A stretch of DNA of 64,000 nt from an uncultured bacterium (GTDB lineage Bacteria > Cyanobacteriota > Vampirovibrionia > Gastranaerophilales > Gastranaerophilaceae): positions 1 through 64,000 of the forward strand of contig CAIPUE010000032.1 in assembly GCA_903868125.1 (NCBI GenBank). Direction: 5' to 3'. Every line of letters begins with the position of its first letter. Within the stretch, counting starts at the first letter, position 1. The notes under the pieces were generated by a model. That model had not been told where the DNA came from. It saw nothing but the letters and a program-made list of their open reading frames with translations, and did not search any database. Below are positions 27,691 to 37,429 of this stretch, piece after piece. The translations under genes were made by a program, and so were the position numbers.

Positions 27691-30600
27691 ATGTTTGAAA
27701 CTGCAGTAAAAAAGATCACACCGAATGCGAAGCAAATGGATTGTATCAAGACACTTGATGGATCCGTTATGGTTCTTGCCGGTCCAGGGACGGGCAAAAC
27801 TTTCACTATTATTCAGCGTATTAAATATATGCTGGAGCAAGGGATAAAACCAGACACTATTCTTTGTTTGACCTTCTCCGATTCAGCCGCGAATGAAATG
27901 CGCACAAGGCTTATTAAAGAAATGGGTGTTATCGCATCATCCGTCGACATTTATACTTACCACTCATTCTGTAACGATATCATCAAGCAGAATCCTATGC
28001 AGTTTGAAATGTCAGCGAGCGTTAAATTAATCACAGACACTTTAAAACAGGAATTAATGAAGGCAACAATTGACGAGGCAAGCCTTGAACATTTTGTTGC
28101 ACAACGTGCAGATAGATACCATTTTGCAAATGATTTTGTAAACCACGTCCAAAAAATAAAGTCGCTGAGAATGGACAAAGATTCTTATTTAGCTTGCATT
28201 GAAACTAATCCGCTATTGTTACCAAGGCTAAAAGATCTCGAAGATGAGATTTACGAAAGAGAGTCCAAAGGTAAAACTCAAAACAAAGGCCGTTATGATG
28301 AAGTTGAAAAAATAAAAGCTAAAATCGAAAAAGCTAAAGAATTGTGGACTGTTTATGAAATTTATTCACAAAAAATGTTTGAAAATAATTTGATTGATTT
28401 TTCTGACATGATTAACTTTGTCCTGAACGCTTTTGAAACTGACAAAGAATTTTTAAAAGATATTGCAAACAAATATTCCTACTTCTTGGTCGACGAATAT
28501 CAGGATACGAATGCGCTTCAAAATGGGATAATTTTTAACTTGATTGAAGGTGCTAATAATAAAAATATTTTTGTAGTAGGTGATGACGATCAAATCATTT
28601 ATGGATTCCAAGGGGCAAAAAGTGATAATATCGAAAATTATTTGACTCATTTTCCGGATACGAGAGTAATTTGTCTTGGCGAAAACAATCGTTCAACTCA
28701 GACTATCTTAGATTTGAGCTATCAGGTAGTCAATCAGGATCCAAAGCGTTTGGAAAACAACGATACATTTATTCGCTACGAAATTTCCAAAAGGCTAACT
28801 GCTAAAAATGCAGAGATTATAGCAAAAGACAAACAAATAAGAAGATGGCAGTTTGGCGAAGTTTTGCAGGAATATAACAATATAATTAATGACATTGAAG
28901 CGCTGACTAAATCGCCTCAATGCCCACAAAGCAAGGGGCAGTCCAAGCTTTCTGAAATCGCAATAATTTCAAAGAAAAAAGCAGAATTGGCATTCTTAGC
29001 AGAACTATTAAAAGCGAGAAATATTCCATTCCAAATTGAAGAAGGGAAAAGCATTTTTTCAATCCGCTCATCAATTCTTGTTTATTTCTATTTAAAGGCA
29101 TTGGTTAATCCAAAATTCAATAGTGACAAACTGTTCGGTTTGCTACTTGCTGAGCCTTTCAACATTGATTTAGAAGATTACAACAAAATACTCCATGAAA
29201 ATAAAATTAATAAAAAAGATTTTATTACCAACATGCGAAACTTGAAGGGCTGGGAAGACACAGAGAAAATTACAAGTTTTATACAGATGTTTGATGACTT
29301 GAACGAATATGCAAGTACAAACAGTTTGAGAAATACGGTTGTTGAGATAATAAACAGAACAAAAGTATTAGAATTTTTCTTCCGCACTGAGAAAAATAAA
29401 GCTGAAAATATTTCAGGAATCAAAAAGCTTATTGATGAAGCAACAGAATTAGCGCTACTTGACCCGACGGTTGGGATTGTTGAATTTGTAGCACACCTTG
29501 ATTCGGCTTTGCAAAATGATATCGATATCTCAACAGACAAAAAATCGAATGTTCAAAATGCGATTCAACTGGTAACTTATCACGGGTCTAAAGGTAGAGA
29601 GTTTGAATATGTTTACTTGCCGAATTTGGTTTCCAAGAATTGGGAAAAGTTTACTATGCCTGGCGAGTATAAGCTTATCACCGAAGATGTTCTTGATAAG
29701 ACGCAGGCTCTAGAAAAGAAGGATTCAGAACTTTTAAAGCTTCTTTTTGTCGGAATCACTAGGGCAAAACACGGACTTACATTGTCTTTCTCTGACTCAC
29801 TTGAAGGTTCGTCCCAGCAAGTTACAAAATACCTTGCGGATGTTGAATTTGATTTTGAAAAACAACAGTTTGAGTTAAACGAGGATGATACAACTCGCGA
29901 ATTTATCCGTTCAATTTCAAGAGAGGTTTATGATAACAGAAAAGCTTTTGAGCAGGAAATTAAAGAACGCATTAATTCAATTGTTTTAAGTCCAAGTAGA
30001 ATGAATGAGTATCAAGGTTGCCCAAGAATGTTTTTCTACACTAAAGTTCTCGGCATAAACATTGAAGAAGCTGATTGGAACGCTGCAAACTTTGGGACAT
30101 CAGTTCACGGGACACTTGAATTTGCGGCTATCAAAGCAAAGGAAACGGGCTCTTATCCATCCCTAGATGAAGCTAAGGCAGAGTTCGAAAAAACATTAAA
30201 CAGCTTGTATTTCACAACCGAAGCAAAAAAAGAACTGTATCATAAGCAAGGACATAAGGCGCTGGATGCTTATTATCCAGTATTTAGCCAAATTCCGGCA
30301 AATCGAGTTAATGCCGTCGAATTTACGCTTAAAGCAATTCAGGTTGACGATGATTTTATATCTGGTAAAATCGATAGGATTGAGAAAAATCAGGATGGAA
30401 CTTATGAGCTGTATGATTACAAAACCGGAAAAGCCAAAAGTGAAAAAGATATCGCAGTTGGCGGAAAAAGAGAAGGTTACTACAACCAACTTTGTTTCTA
30501 TAAATATGCTTTTGAAAAAATGAACGATGTAAAAGTGTCAAAAGTCGGCTTAATCTTTGTTGAAGAACACGAAAAAAGTGTTTATATGACTTTGACTGAC

Positions 30601-30744
30601 GCGGATATGCAATACATCGAAAATTTAATCAAGGATACTTATAAAAATATCAAAGCCTTAAACTTTGATCCGATAAATGATAAAAAAAGCGACGCTTGCA
30701 AATATTGTACCTACAAGCAGCTTTGCAAGTTGGATGTATTATAA
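27691..30744 (+). CDS. UvrD/Rep-like superfamily 1 helicase with C-terminal Fe-S PD-(D/E)XK nuclease
   Basis: A 1017-residue fusion. SF1A helicase motifs: Walker A LAGPGTGKTFT near residue 32, FLVDEYQDTNALQ near 265, VGDDDQIIYGFQGA near 294, LGENNRSTQTILD, QLVTYHGSKGREFEYVYLP near 635, and LLFVGITRAKHGL near 690. From residue 765 a RecB/AddB-type nuclease follows: SPSRMNEYQGCPRMFFY, GKIDRIE, YDYKTGK, and a C-x2-C-x5-C end (CKYCTYKQLC). With Cys near residue 777 this makes a 4Fe-4S nuclease signature as in AddB. It probably unwinds and cuts linear DNA. It heads a plus-strand set with a second nuclease and McrBC. A TATAAT at about 27651 may be its promoter; it lacks the island motif. Confidence 0.9.
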   Translation: MFETAVKKITPNAKQMDCIKTLDGSVMVLAGPGTGKTFTIIQRIKYMLEQGIKPDTILCLTFSDSAANEMRTRLIKEMGVIASSVDIYTYHSFCNDIIKQNPMQFEMSASVKLITDTLKQELMKATIDEASLEHFVAQRADRYHFANDFVNHVQKIKSLRMDKDSYLACIETNPLLLPRLKDLEDEIYERESKGKTQNKGRYDEVEKIKAKIEKAKELWTVYEIYSQKMFENNLIDFSDMINFVLNAFETDKEFLKDIANKYSYFLVDEYQDTNALQNGIIFNLIEGANNKNIFVVGDDDQIIYGFQGAKSDNIENYLTHFPDTRVICLGENNRSTQTILDLSYQVVNQDPKRLENNDTFIRYEISKRLTAKNAEIIAKDKQIRRWQFGEVLQEYNNIINDIEALTKSPQCPQSKGQSKLSEIAIISKKKAELAFLAELLKARNIPFQIEEGKSIFSIRSSILVYFYLKALVNPKFNSDKLFGLLLAEPFNIDLEDYNKILHENKINKKDFITNMRNLKGWEDTEKITSFIQMFDDLNEYASTNSLRNTVVEIINRTKVLEFFFRTEKNKAENISGIKKLIDEATELALLDPTVGIVEFVAHLDSALQNDIDISTDKKSNVQNAIQLVTYHGSKGREFEYVYLPNLVSKNWEKFTMPGEYKLITEDVLDKTQALEKKDSELLKLLFVGITRAKHGLTLSFSDSLEGSSQQVTKYLADVEFDFEKQQFELNEDDTTREFIRSISREVYDNRKAFEQEIKERINSIVLSPSRMNEYQGCPRMFFYTKVLGINIEEADWNAANFGTSVHGTLEFAAIKAKETGSYPSLDEAKAEFEKTLNSLYFTTEAKKELYHKQGHKALDAYYPVFSQIPANRVNAVEFTLKAIQVDDDFISGKIDRIEKNQDGTYELYDYKTGKAKSEKDIAVGGKREGYYNQLCFYKYAFEKMNDVKVSKVGLIFVEEHEKSVYMTLTDADMQYIENLIKDTYKNIKALNFDPINDKKSDACKYCTYKQLCKLDVL

Positions 30745-30754
30745 GGGGTAATTA

Positions 30755-31858
30755 ATGTCGATAAAGGAATATATAGAAAAATTAGAAAAGTCCCCATTGT
30801 ATTGGTTGACAACATCTTCAATGGAAAACACACATAGTGATTTTTGGTGTTGGATTATAAGAACTGCAGGAGTGGGTGGTTTAAATCTTTTCGGAATTGA
30901 ACCGCTTGAAGGAGAAATAGTCAAACCAGAAGATGTAAAACGAGAATGGAAACGCTTCGACTTATATATAAAAACTAATAAACGAGAAATAATAATAGAA
31001 AATAAAATTAAAACGACATATACTGATGAACAACTAGAAAGATATTCTAACAAATCTCATAATAGTTGTATAAAAAAATTAGTGACATTTTTTGAAGAAC
31101 CCAATATCAAAAAACTAGACGAATTGGGTTGGATTTCAATTCGGTATTTTGACATTTTGAATAATCTAAATAGCATGGATCTGGATAGTGAAGTTGTTAA
31201 AAAATATATTGACGTTCTTAGTAATTTGACCAACTTATTTAGCGAATTTGCATTAACTGATAACAAATATGAAATTGGCTATAGCGATAAAATTAACGAA
31301 TTAAAGAAAATCAGCTTTGATGATATATACAAAAAATTTAAAACTCAAGAATTTGAAAAATATTTAAAAGGATATTTGGGAAATAATCCAGAATATCAGA
31401 TTGGTTCTTACTTTGTAAGCGGACAGGGGGCTGTTACTATTAATTTGTGCAACCTTAATAAAGAAGCGGAATTTAATAGCACTAAGTCCATAATTTTTGC
31501 TATTACTTTACAAGGGGACAAATATAAAAGAGAGTTTTTAATAGGCACGGAAACAACTTTGAACAAGAAGGCTGGTAGGGACATATTGATAAAAAATATC
31601 CAATGGTTGGATCTTAATGAACTTGAACAAAAAAATTCATCTATGCGAGACAAAAGGGACTATAATACTTTTGGATTAAAAAATCAATACAATCACTTAG
31701 CTAAATATCGACATTTTAATATTAATCAAGAAACTTTTCCTGATTTAAGTTATGAAGCTATATGTAAATTTATAAAAGAAGATATTGGAAGATTAGAAAA
31801 TGAGCTAGAACGTATTGCCAGAATATTTGGTGGAGAAGCAAACCTAGAGCTAGTGTGA
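30755..31858 (+). CDS. PD-(D/E)XK nuclease superfamily protein (PDDEXK_4), second copy
   Basis: A 367-residue protein with SSMENTHSDFWCWIIRTAG at about residues 22-40 and the core KRFDLYIKTNKREIIIENKI, TTYTDEQLERYSNKS (D...E-x-K then Gln-Leu). This is the PDDEXK_4 pattern, shared with the gene at 25193-26380 though the two are distant in sequence. It follows the helicase-nuclease by 10 bases and precedes the McrB gene by 15 bases, so it is a member of that operon. It could be a third component of the McrBC restriction unit or an independent nuclease; the sequence does not say which. Confidence 0.8.
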   Translation: MSIKEYIEKLEKSPLYWLTTSSMENTHSDFWCWIIRTAGVGGLNLFGIEPLEGEIVKPEDVKREWKRFDLYIKTNKREIIIENKIKTTYTDEQLERYSNKSHNSCIKKLVTFFEEPNIKKLDELGWISIRYFDILNNLNSMDLDSEVVKKYIDVLSNLTNLFSEFALTDNKYEIGYSDKINELKKISFDDIYKKFKTQEFEKYLKGYLGNNPEYQIGSYFVSGQGAVTINLCNLNKEAEFNSTKSIIFAITLQGDKYKREFLIGTETTLNKKAGRDILIKNIQWLDLNELEQKNSSMRDKRDYNTFGLKNQYNHLAKYRHFNINQETFPDLSYEAICKFIKEDIGRLENELERIARIFGGEANLELV

Positions 31859-31873
31859 TTTTAGAGGAGTAAA

Positions 31874-34762
31874 ATGATAGATTTAAAAACATTACAAGAA
31901 GAGTATAGAAAATATTTAGCAGAAGTATTTCCGAAGGCAAAACCTATTTCAATTAATACTTATGTCACAGATGCCTTTTATCCATATAATAATGCTGTTG
32001 GAATGAATTTTGCGGATATTTTTATAAATGAGGCCTCATTAAACAGCTGTCTTGAGTTGTTAAAAATACACTTTGATGAAAAAGCAAAAGAACGAGGTCA
32101 AGAATTTCCAAACAGCCACGCTAATCGCTATTTATTCACATTACGCAAGTTTAAAGAATTTCTGGATACAAATTATGGTGGTGTAGAAGCACTATTAAAT
32201 TTAAGCTCAACAAAAATAAACTATTTTTGGCTTAATGCTAATCCAGAAATATGGAGTTTTTTGGATATAAATATTGACTCTATTGAAACCTTTTCACTAT
32301 TAAATGAAAATGGGAACAAAAGACAAAATCCTACATGTTTTGCAAAAGCCAAGGCCGGGGATAAAGTATTAGGATACGAATCACAAAAAATTGTGGCTTT
32401 ATTAGAAATTGTACAAGGTGCGCATTATGAAGATGGTGAAGACGTTATATCGGTACAAATAAAGGAATTATTTTCAAATCCAATCAGCATTGAAAATTTA
32501 AAAAATGATCCCGTCTTAAAAAATTCTGCAACGGTTAACAGGCACCAAGGAACTTTGTTTGAGCTTACAGAACAAGAATTTAATAGAATTAATCGTATAT
32601 TAAAACCGACAAATTTACTAGATAATTTAATAAAAGAATATCACAGCTTTAAAACGTCTAAAGAATACGATGAGCAATACAAATGGGATTATTTAGAAAA
32701 AAATAAGAGTATTTTTGATGACTACGACAATTTGCCAGATAAAATAAAGCAGCTTGGGGCACCTAATTTCATGCCTTATTTTTGGAAGACTAGTGCATTT
32801 AGACATCTTGCAGATTTATACACGGAAGATTTTAGAAATATTCTAATAAATTTGTTTGATGAAAGTATTGATTTGATAAGTAGAATATCAATTTTCAGAA
32901 GTGAAATTAAAACCATTTTAAAAAAATCTCCAAGTTGGAATAAGAAGGACAATATTGATCCGGGTGTTGAATCAGCGTCGTTTTTCTTATTTATAAAAGA
33001 TTATAAAAAATATTTACTTTTTACAAGAGTAACTCCTTTTATAGATATTGCAAAGGCTTTTTCTATGTATGATTTATTAAATCACGAATCTAAAGAAACC
33101 CGCTACATAAATTGGCAAAATTATTGCATAGATGTTTTGATTCCAAAAATGAATGAAATTTTAAAAATCGAAAATACTCTACTTGATGCTCAAGACTTTA
33201 TATGGTTCGCCGGGAAGCAGGTAAATCAAATGTTAGAAGAAACTGAAGAAAAAGAAGAAGGTGAAATAATGACAAAAAATATTCCTTTAAATCAAATTTT
33301 GTATGGACCTCCCGGAACTGGAAAAACGTACAATACAGCGTTAAAAGCAGTTGAAATCCTTGAACCGGAAACGGATGTGAAATCACTTCCCCGAGAAGAA
33401 ATTGAGAGCAAGTATAAAGAATATCGAAAAAACAATCAAATTAAATTCGTTACTTTTCACCAGTCCTATTCATATGAGGAGTTTGTAGAAGGCATTAGAC
33501 CTGACTTATCAAAAGACAACTGTGATTTAAAATATATTTTGCATACAGGTATCTTTAAAGAAATTGCGGAATTTGCAAAATCAGAATATATAGAAACAAA
33601 TCAATCTATAGATATTGATCTTTCTAATACAAAGATTTTTAAAATGTCTTTGGGAAGTGCGGCTGAGTCTGACGTTTATGAATATTGTATGCGAGAAGGA
33701 GTTATCGCACTAGGATATGGCGATAACATTGACTTTGCTAGCGCCTCAACAAGGGGCGAAATTATAAACATTGTACAAAACAACGAAGTATTAAAACATA
33801 AAACTTCGTTCATTATAGATGCTGTTGAGCGTTTTAAGTTATGGATGAGAAAAGATGATTTGGTGTTTATTTCTGACGGTCTCGATAAAATAAGAGCGAT
33901 TGGAGTTATTGATGGTGATTATTACTTTGATGAAAAGACAGAAATTCGCTATAACCAATTTAGAAAAGTTAAATGGATTTATCAGGGTGAAGATATTCCT
34001 GTAGCTAAGTTTTTGAATAACAAAAAGCTTATACCAATGTCCATTTATCAATTTTATGACGAAGATATTAATAAAGCGTATCTGAATCAACTTTTTGGCA
34101 AATCTAATAACCCCAAAAAGAAAAATTATGTATTAATTATTGATGAAATCAATCGTGGTGAAATATCGAAAATTTTTGGGGAATTGATTACATTAATAGA
34201 AGATACAAAAAGAACAAATAAAGAAAATCTTGAAATTCAACTTCCATACTCGGGGAAGCCTTTTTCTCTACCACCAAATCTTTATATTATAGGAACAATG
34301 AATACCGCTGACCGCTCAATTGCGCTACTCGATATTGCCTTAAGACGTAGATTTGATTTCATACCAATGTATCCGAGATCTGAAATTATTACTGAAGATG
34401 GTAATTCAATTGAAGTTGGTGAGATCAATCGTGCAGAATTTCTGGATAAATTAAATGAAAGAATTGGATTTTTATTAGATGATGATCACAAAATTGGGCA
34501 TTCGTATCTGATGAATATCAAAAATTATGCTGAGTTTAATTATGCTTTTACAAACAGAATATTACCGCTCTTGTCGGAATACTTCTATAATGATTATGAG
34601 AAAATAGCAAAAGTTTTAAATCAAGATGAAGATTACGAAGGTGAATATAATTGGTCAAACAAGGAGTCGACAATCATTCACAAAAAAATGTATGATAGCA
34701 TTCCTAAGTATTTTATAAATGATGCTTTTTCAAAAGAAGCTCTAATAAAGGTTTACCAATAA
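31874..34762 (+). CDS. mcrB: McrB-like AAA+ ATPase with EVE and second PUA-like reader domain
   Basis: A 962-residue McrB-type protein. Residues about 115-265 resemble an EVE (PUA-like) modified-base reader: YFWLNANPEIWSFLD, NENGNKRQNPTCF, AKAGDKVLGYES, HQGTLFELTEQEFN. The AAA+ module has Walker A YGPPGTGKTYN near residue 476, VTFHQSYSYEEFVEGIRPDL, Walker B VLIIDEINRGEISKIFGEL near 753, and TMNTADRSIALLDIALRRRF. Between Walker A and B about 150 residues (580-735; FKMSLGSAAESDVYEYCMRE, WMRKDDLVFISDG, RKVKWIY) form a second PUA-like insert. McrBC complexes cut DNA carrying modified bases, driven by GTP. The McrC gene starts directly after the stop codon. Confidence 0.9.
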   Translation: MIDLKTLQEEYRKYLAEVFPKAKPISINTYVTDAFYPYNNAVGMNFADIFINEASLNSCLELLKIHFDEKAKERGQEFPNSHANRYLFTLRKFKEFLDTNYGGVEALLNLSSTKINYFWLNANPEIWSFLDINIDSIETFSLLNENGNKRQNPTCFAKAKAGDKVLGYESQKIVALLEIVQGAHYEDGEDVISVQIKELFSNPISIENLKNDPVLKNSATVNRHQGTLFELTEQEFNRINRILKPTNLLDNLIKEYHSFKTSKEYDEQYKWDYLEKNKSIFDDYDNLPDKIKQLGAPNFMPYFWKTSAFRHLADLYTEDFRNILINLFDESIDLISRISIFRSEIKTILKKSPSWNKKDNIDPGVESASFFLFIKDYKKYLLFTRVTPFIDIAKAFSMYDLLNHESKETRYINWQNYCIDVLIPKMNEILKIENTLLDAQDFIWFAGKQVNQMLEETEEKEEGEIMTKNIPLNQILYGPPGTGKTYNTALKAVEILEPETDVKSLPREEIESKYKEYRKNNQIKFVTFHQSYSYEEFVEGIRPDLSKDNCDLKYILHTGIFKEIAEFAKSEYIETNQSIDIDLSNTKIFKMSLGSAAESDVYEYCMREGVIALGYGDNIDFASASTRGEIINIVQNNEVLKHKTSFIIDAVERFKLWMRKDDLVFISDGLDKIRAIGVIDGDYYFDEKTEIRYNQFRKVKWIYQGEDIPVAKFLNNKKLIPMSIYQFYDEDINKAYLNQLFGKSNNPKKKNYVLIIDEINRGEISKIFGELITLIEDTKRTNKENLEIQLPYSGKPFSLPPNLYIIGTMNTADRSIALLDIALRRRFDFIPMYPRSEIITEDGNSIEVGEINRAEFLDKLNERIGFLLDDDHKIGHSYLMNIKNYAEFNYAFTNRILPLLSEYFYNDYEKIAKVLNQDEDYEGEYNWSNKESTIIHKKMYDSIPKYFINDAFSKEALIKVYQ

Positions 34763-35998
34763 ATGCCAAAAACAATTTCTGTTATTGAATATGAACGAGT
34801 TGGCAAAGAAAAATTTGACGAAAAAGATTATAAACTTTTAAAAGAACTTTGTCATCAAGAAGAGTTTAAAGAAATAATGAGTTGTTATAACTCAAAGATT
34901 TGCTTTGATAAATTCGCCGGTGTTATACAACTTAAAAGTGGCACTTTTATTGAAGTTCTGCCTAAAACTTGTTTTGCGAAAGAAAAAGACGATATAGGGA
35001 AAAGTAAAGAAATCTTTGTAAAAATGATTAAAACACTTAAAAGTAGTTATTATAAATCATTTGATAATACGCGAATAAACAATGAAAAATTCCCATTGCT
35101 AGAAGTATTTATAACAATATTTTTGAATGAACTTGATATTTTACTTAAACATGGACTGAGAAAAAATTACGTCAGAGTTTGTGAAAATTCTAACTTCGTT
35201 AAGGGCAAAATAAAGATTATAGAAAACATTCGGTACAATATTGCTCACCACGAAAAAAATTATGTGGAATATAGCGAATTCACACAAAATATTGCTAAAA
35301 ATAAAATTCTTAAAAAATGCATCGTTTTTTTAAAATCTAAATCTACTAGTAATGAGAACATTAAACGATTAACCCAAGCATTGTTTGTTTTTGATGATAT
35401 TGATGATGTATATGATATAAAAGCCGAGTTCCAAAAAATACATATCTCAAGATTAAATTCTCATTATTCAGTGCCTTTAGAATTAGCCAAAGTATTCCTT
35501 TGCGGCAACTCATTTTTGCCTCAAAGTGGCTCAAACAATCTGATATCGTTGATGTTTCCGTTAAATAAATTATTTGAAGATTATGTATTTAATTATTTAA
35601 ACAAAACACTTGATAAAACCAAATACATTGTAAAAGCTCAATCAAATCCATATTGCCTTCTTGATGACCCGCAAAAATTCAGATTGAAACCAGATATTGT
35701 CATTGAATATAAAAATGAAAACAAAATCGCAATTTTAGACACGAAATGGAAATTACTCGATTGCGATAAAATTGATGGCAAAAATGGAGTATCACAAAAT
35801 GACTTATATCAGTTGTATGCATATGGTAAGAAATACAAAGAAAAAACAAGCAAAACTATTGAATTATTTCTGGTATATCCTATGACTGAAAAATTCACAA
35901 AACCAGAAACTTGGGAATATGAGCAAGACAGTCTTATAATAAATTTAATTCCGTTTGACATCAAAAACGATGATAATTTTTTGCAGAATTTAATATAA
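34763..35998 (+). CDS. mcrC: McrC-like restriction endonuclease subunit
   Basis: A 411-residue McrC-type protein. The N-terminal half binds McrB in known systems (FDKFAGVIQLKSGTFIEVLP); the C-terminal half holds the PD-(D/E)XK nuclease: LKPDIVIEYKNENKIAILDT followed by KWK, and QNDLYQLYAYGKKY. This is the usual order and length for McrC. The ATG follows the McrB stop without a gap, so translation is coupled. Together they should form a modification-dependent (type IV) restriction enzyme that cuts methylated or otherwise modified phage DNA. Confidence 0.92.
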   Translation: MPKTISVIEYERVGKEKFDEKDYKLLKELCHQEEFKEIMSCYNSKICFDKFAGVIQLKSGTFIEVLPKTCFAKEKDDIGKSKEIFVKMIKTLKSSYYKSFDNTRINNEKFPLLEVFITIFLNELDILLKHGLRKNYVRVCENSNFVKGKIKIIENIRYNIAHHEKNYVEYSEFTQNIAKNKILKKCIVFLKSKSTSNENIKRLTQALFVFDDIDDVYDIKAEFQKIHISRLNSHYSVPLELAKVFLCGNSFLPQSGSNNLISLMFPLNKLFEDYVFNYLNKTLDKTKYIVKAQSNPYCLLDDPQKFRLKPDIVIEYKNENKIAILDTKWKLLDCDKIDGKNGVSQNDLYQLYAYGKKYKEKTSKTIELFLVYPMTEKFTKPETWEYEQDSLIINLIPFDIKNDDNFLQNLI

Positions 35999-36015
35999 TA
36001 AACACTTATAAGAAT

Positions 36016-36046
36016 GTCCATTTTTGACGTACTATGGCCTTATAAT
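36016..36046 (+). promoter_or_regulatory. Island promoter motif, copy 5 (McrB-N-like / DnaB_C-like pair)
   Basis: GTCC-ATT-TTTGACG, 11 bases, then TATAAT, 28 bases before the ATG at 36075. A second reading, TTGACG with TATAGT at 17 bases (36047-36052), gives an ordinary sigma-70 layout, so basal constitutive activity is possible here. Confidence 0.75.
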
Positions 36047-36074
36047 TATAGTGTGCACAAAAAAGGATTCACTG

Positions 36075-36593
36075 ATGAGTAACATTAATTCCTATAGCGA
36101 AAATTTCATAAAAAGATTTGGGCCGAAGGTATTAAAAGAGTTAAATGGGGATCAGCTTTTAAAAGAAATGTTTGGACCCGGAAGCTCTGATAGCCTTTGC
36201 TATTGGTTGGAAAGAAAACAAGATGAATTATTTGACACAACTGTATTTGGTAGTTGCAGAGGCGGACAGCCTTCTAAGTTTTGGCTTTATTATAGCAACA
36301 AGAACAGTTCCTGGATGAAGGGAACTGAAAAAATAACTTGTGCTGAGGCAATAAATGTTGCCGAAAAAATCAGAGATGCTATTTTGAAGGCCACGGATTT
36401 TCTTAGCAAAAACGATTTTAGTGGATTTTGTGATTTTGTAAACAATTCAAGTTTTGACGAAAATACCAAAATTTATGAACTGTTTAAAAGGACATATATA
36501 CACAAGTATTTACACATTATTAGCCCCAATCATATTTCTGATTCTCATGTAATTGTGGAGCAACATTGGGCGTATAAACAAGAAGGAATTTAA
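36075..36593 (+). CDS. Stand-alone McrB-N-terminal-like protein
   Basis: A 172-residue protein. Its pattern (FGPKVLKELNGDQLLKEMFG, SLCYWLERKQDEL, FGSCRGGQPSKFWLYY, ITCAEAINVAEKIRDAIL, IHKYLHIISPNHISDSH) resembles the N-terminal domain of many McrB-like AAA ATPases, here without any ATPase. In McrB such domains recognise DNA or partners. The frame begins earlier at 36024, inside the promoter; ATG 36075 with AAAAGGA is the start. The next gene, a DnaB_C-like ATPase, begins three bases after its stop, suggesting a two-gene complex in which this protein supplies recognition and the other the motor. The domain match is from memory of the family and is moderate. Confidence 0.6.
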   Translation: MSNINSYSENFIKRFGPKVLKELNGDQLLKEMFGPGSSDSLCYWLERKQDELFDTTVFGSCRGGQPSKFWLYYSNKNSSWMKGTEKITCAEAINVAEKIRDAILKATDFLSKNDFSGFCDFVNNSSFDENTKIYELFKRTYIHKYLHIISPNHISDSHVIVEQHWAYKQEGI

Positions 36594-36595
36594 TA

Positions 36596-37429
36596 ATGAA
36601 AAAACAAATTTTTCTACAGGCATTTGAAGATATAACAAAGCAAATTAACGGAGAGAACGAGATATTTTCTTTGGGTTTCTCTGACCTCGATATGATGTTG
36701 GGCAACACAAAAAACGGAAGCCTAATAACAATTGGCGGACGACCTTCAATTGGAAAAACAGCATTGGCTATATGCTTTTGTACTAATTTGCTTGAGCAAA
36801 ACAAAAAAGTTATATATTTTTCTCTTGAAGCTTCTGACTATTCATTAGCAACTAGAATGATAGTAAATAAATCAGAGGTTGATTTACAAAAGTTTCGATT
36901 AAAACTTACATCCGAAGATGACCTGGAGAAACTGAAACAAGCCGCCGAATTCTTTGATGAAAAATCTTTTATGATCGAAGATAAAACTAATTTAATTGTA
37001 GAAGATGTCATCAAGCTTGCTACAGAAACAGACGCCGACTGCATTTTTATCGATTATATCCAATTAATGTATATGGAAAGATTAGAAAATTCTGCTGTAG
37101 AACTAAACTTGGCAGTAAAAAGATTGAAGGACTTTGCATTGCAAAGTGGTAAGAATATTTTTATAATTACTCAACTTTCAAGGGCTGTAGAGCGCCGTTC
37201 AACTAGAATACCCCAAATATCAGACATAAGAGAAGTATGTGCATTGGAAGAATTATCTGATGTGATTTTGCTTATATATAACGACTCCTATTACAATAGA
37301 GAGATTGCCGAACACAAAGACAAAGCTGAAATTATACTTGCAAAAAACAAATTGGGTCCGGTCGGGAGCTTTGATATCAAATACACAAATGGAATATTTA
37401 AGGATGGCCTGGTAACTGATTTATTTTGA
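36596..37429 (+). CDS. DnaB_C-like RecA-fold ATPase lacking the DnaB N-terminal domain
   Basis: A 277-residue protein matching the C-terminal half of replicative helicase DnaB: FSLGFSDLDMMLG, Walker A GGRPSIGKTALA near residue 50, YFSLEAS, Walker B DADCIFIDYIQLM near 143, ITQLSRAVERRSTRIPQISD near 200, REVCALEELSDVILLIYND, and IILAKNKLGPVGSF. The DnaB N-terminal dimer domain and linker that build the hexamer collar are missing, so it is not the replicative helicase. It is coupled to the upstream McrB-N-like gene under an island promoter. It may be a defence motor or a decoy of phage replication. Its 3' end overlaps the convergent DUF1643 gene by 32 bases. Confidence 0.8.
   Translation: MKKQIFLQAFEDITKQINGENEIFSLGFSDLDMMLGNTKNGSLITIGGRPSIGKTALAICFCTNLLEQNKKVIYFSLEASDYSLATRMIVNKSEVDLQKFRLKLTSEDDLEKLKQAAEFFDEKSFMIEDKTNLIVEDVIKLATETDADCIFIDYIQLMYMERLENSAVELNLAVKRLKDFALQSGKNIFIITQLSRAVERRSTRIPQISDIREVCALEELSDVILLIYNDSYYNREIAEHKDKAEIILAKNKLGPVGSFDIKYTNGIFKDGLVTDLF

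Noticed and set aside
36024-36074. Upstream start (TTG at 36024) for the McrB-N-like protein
   Set aside because: It lies inside the promoter motif and -10; ATG 36075 has a ribosome site and begins the conserved part.
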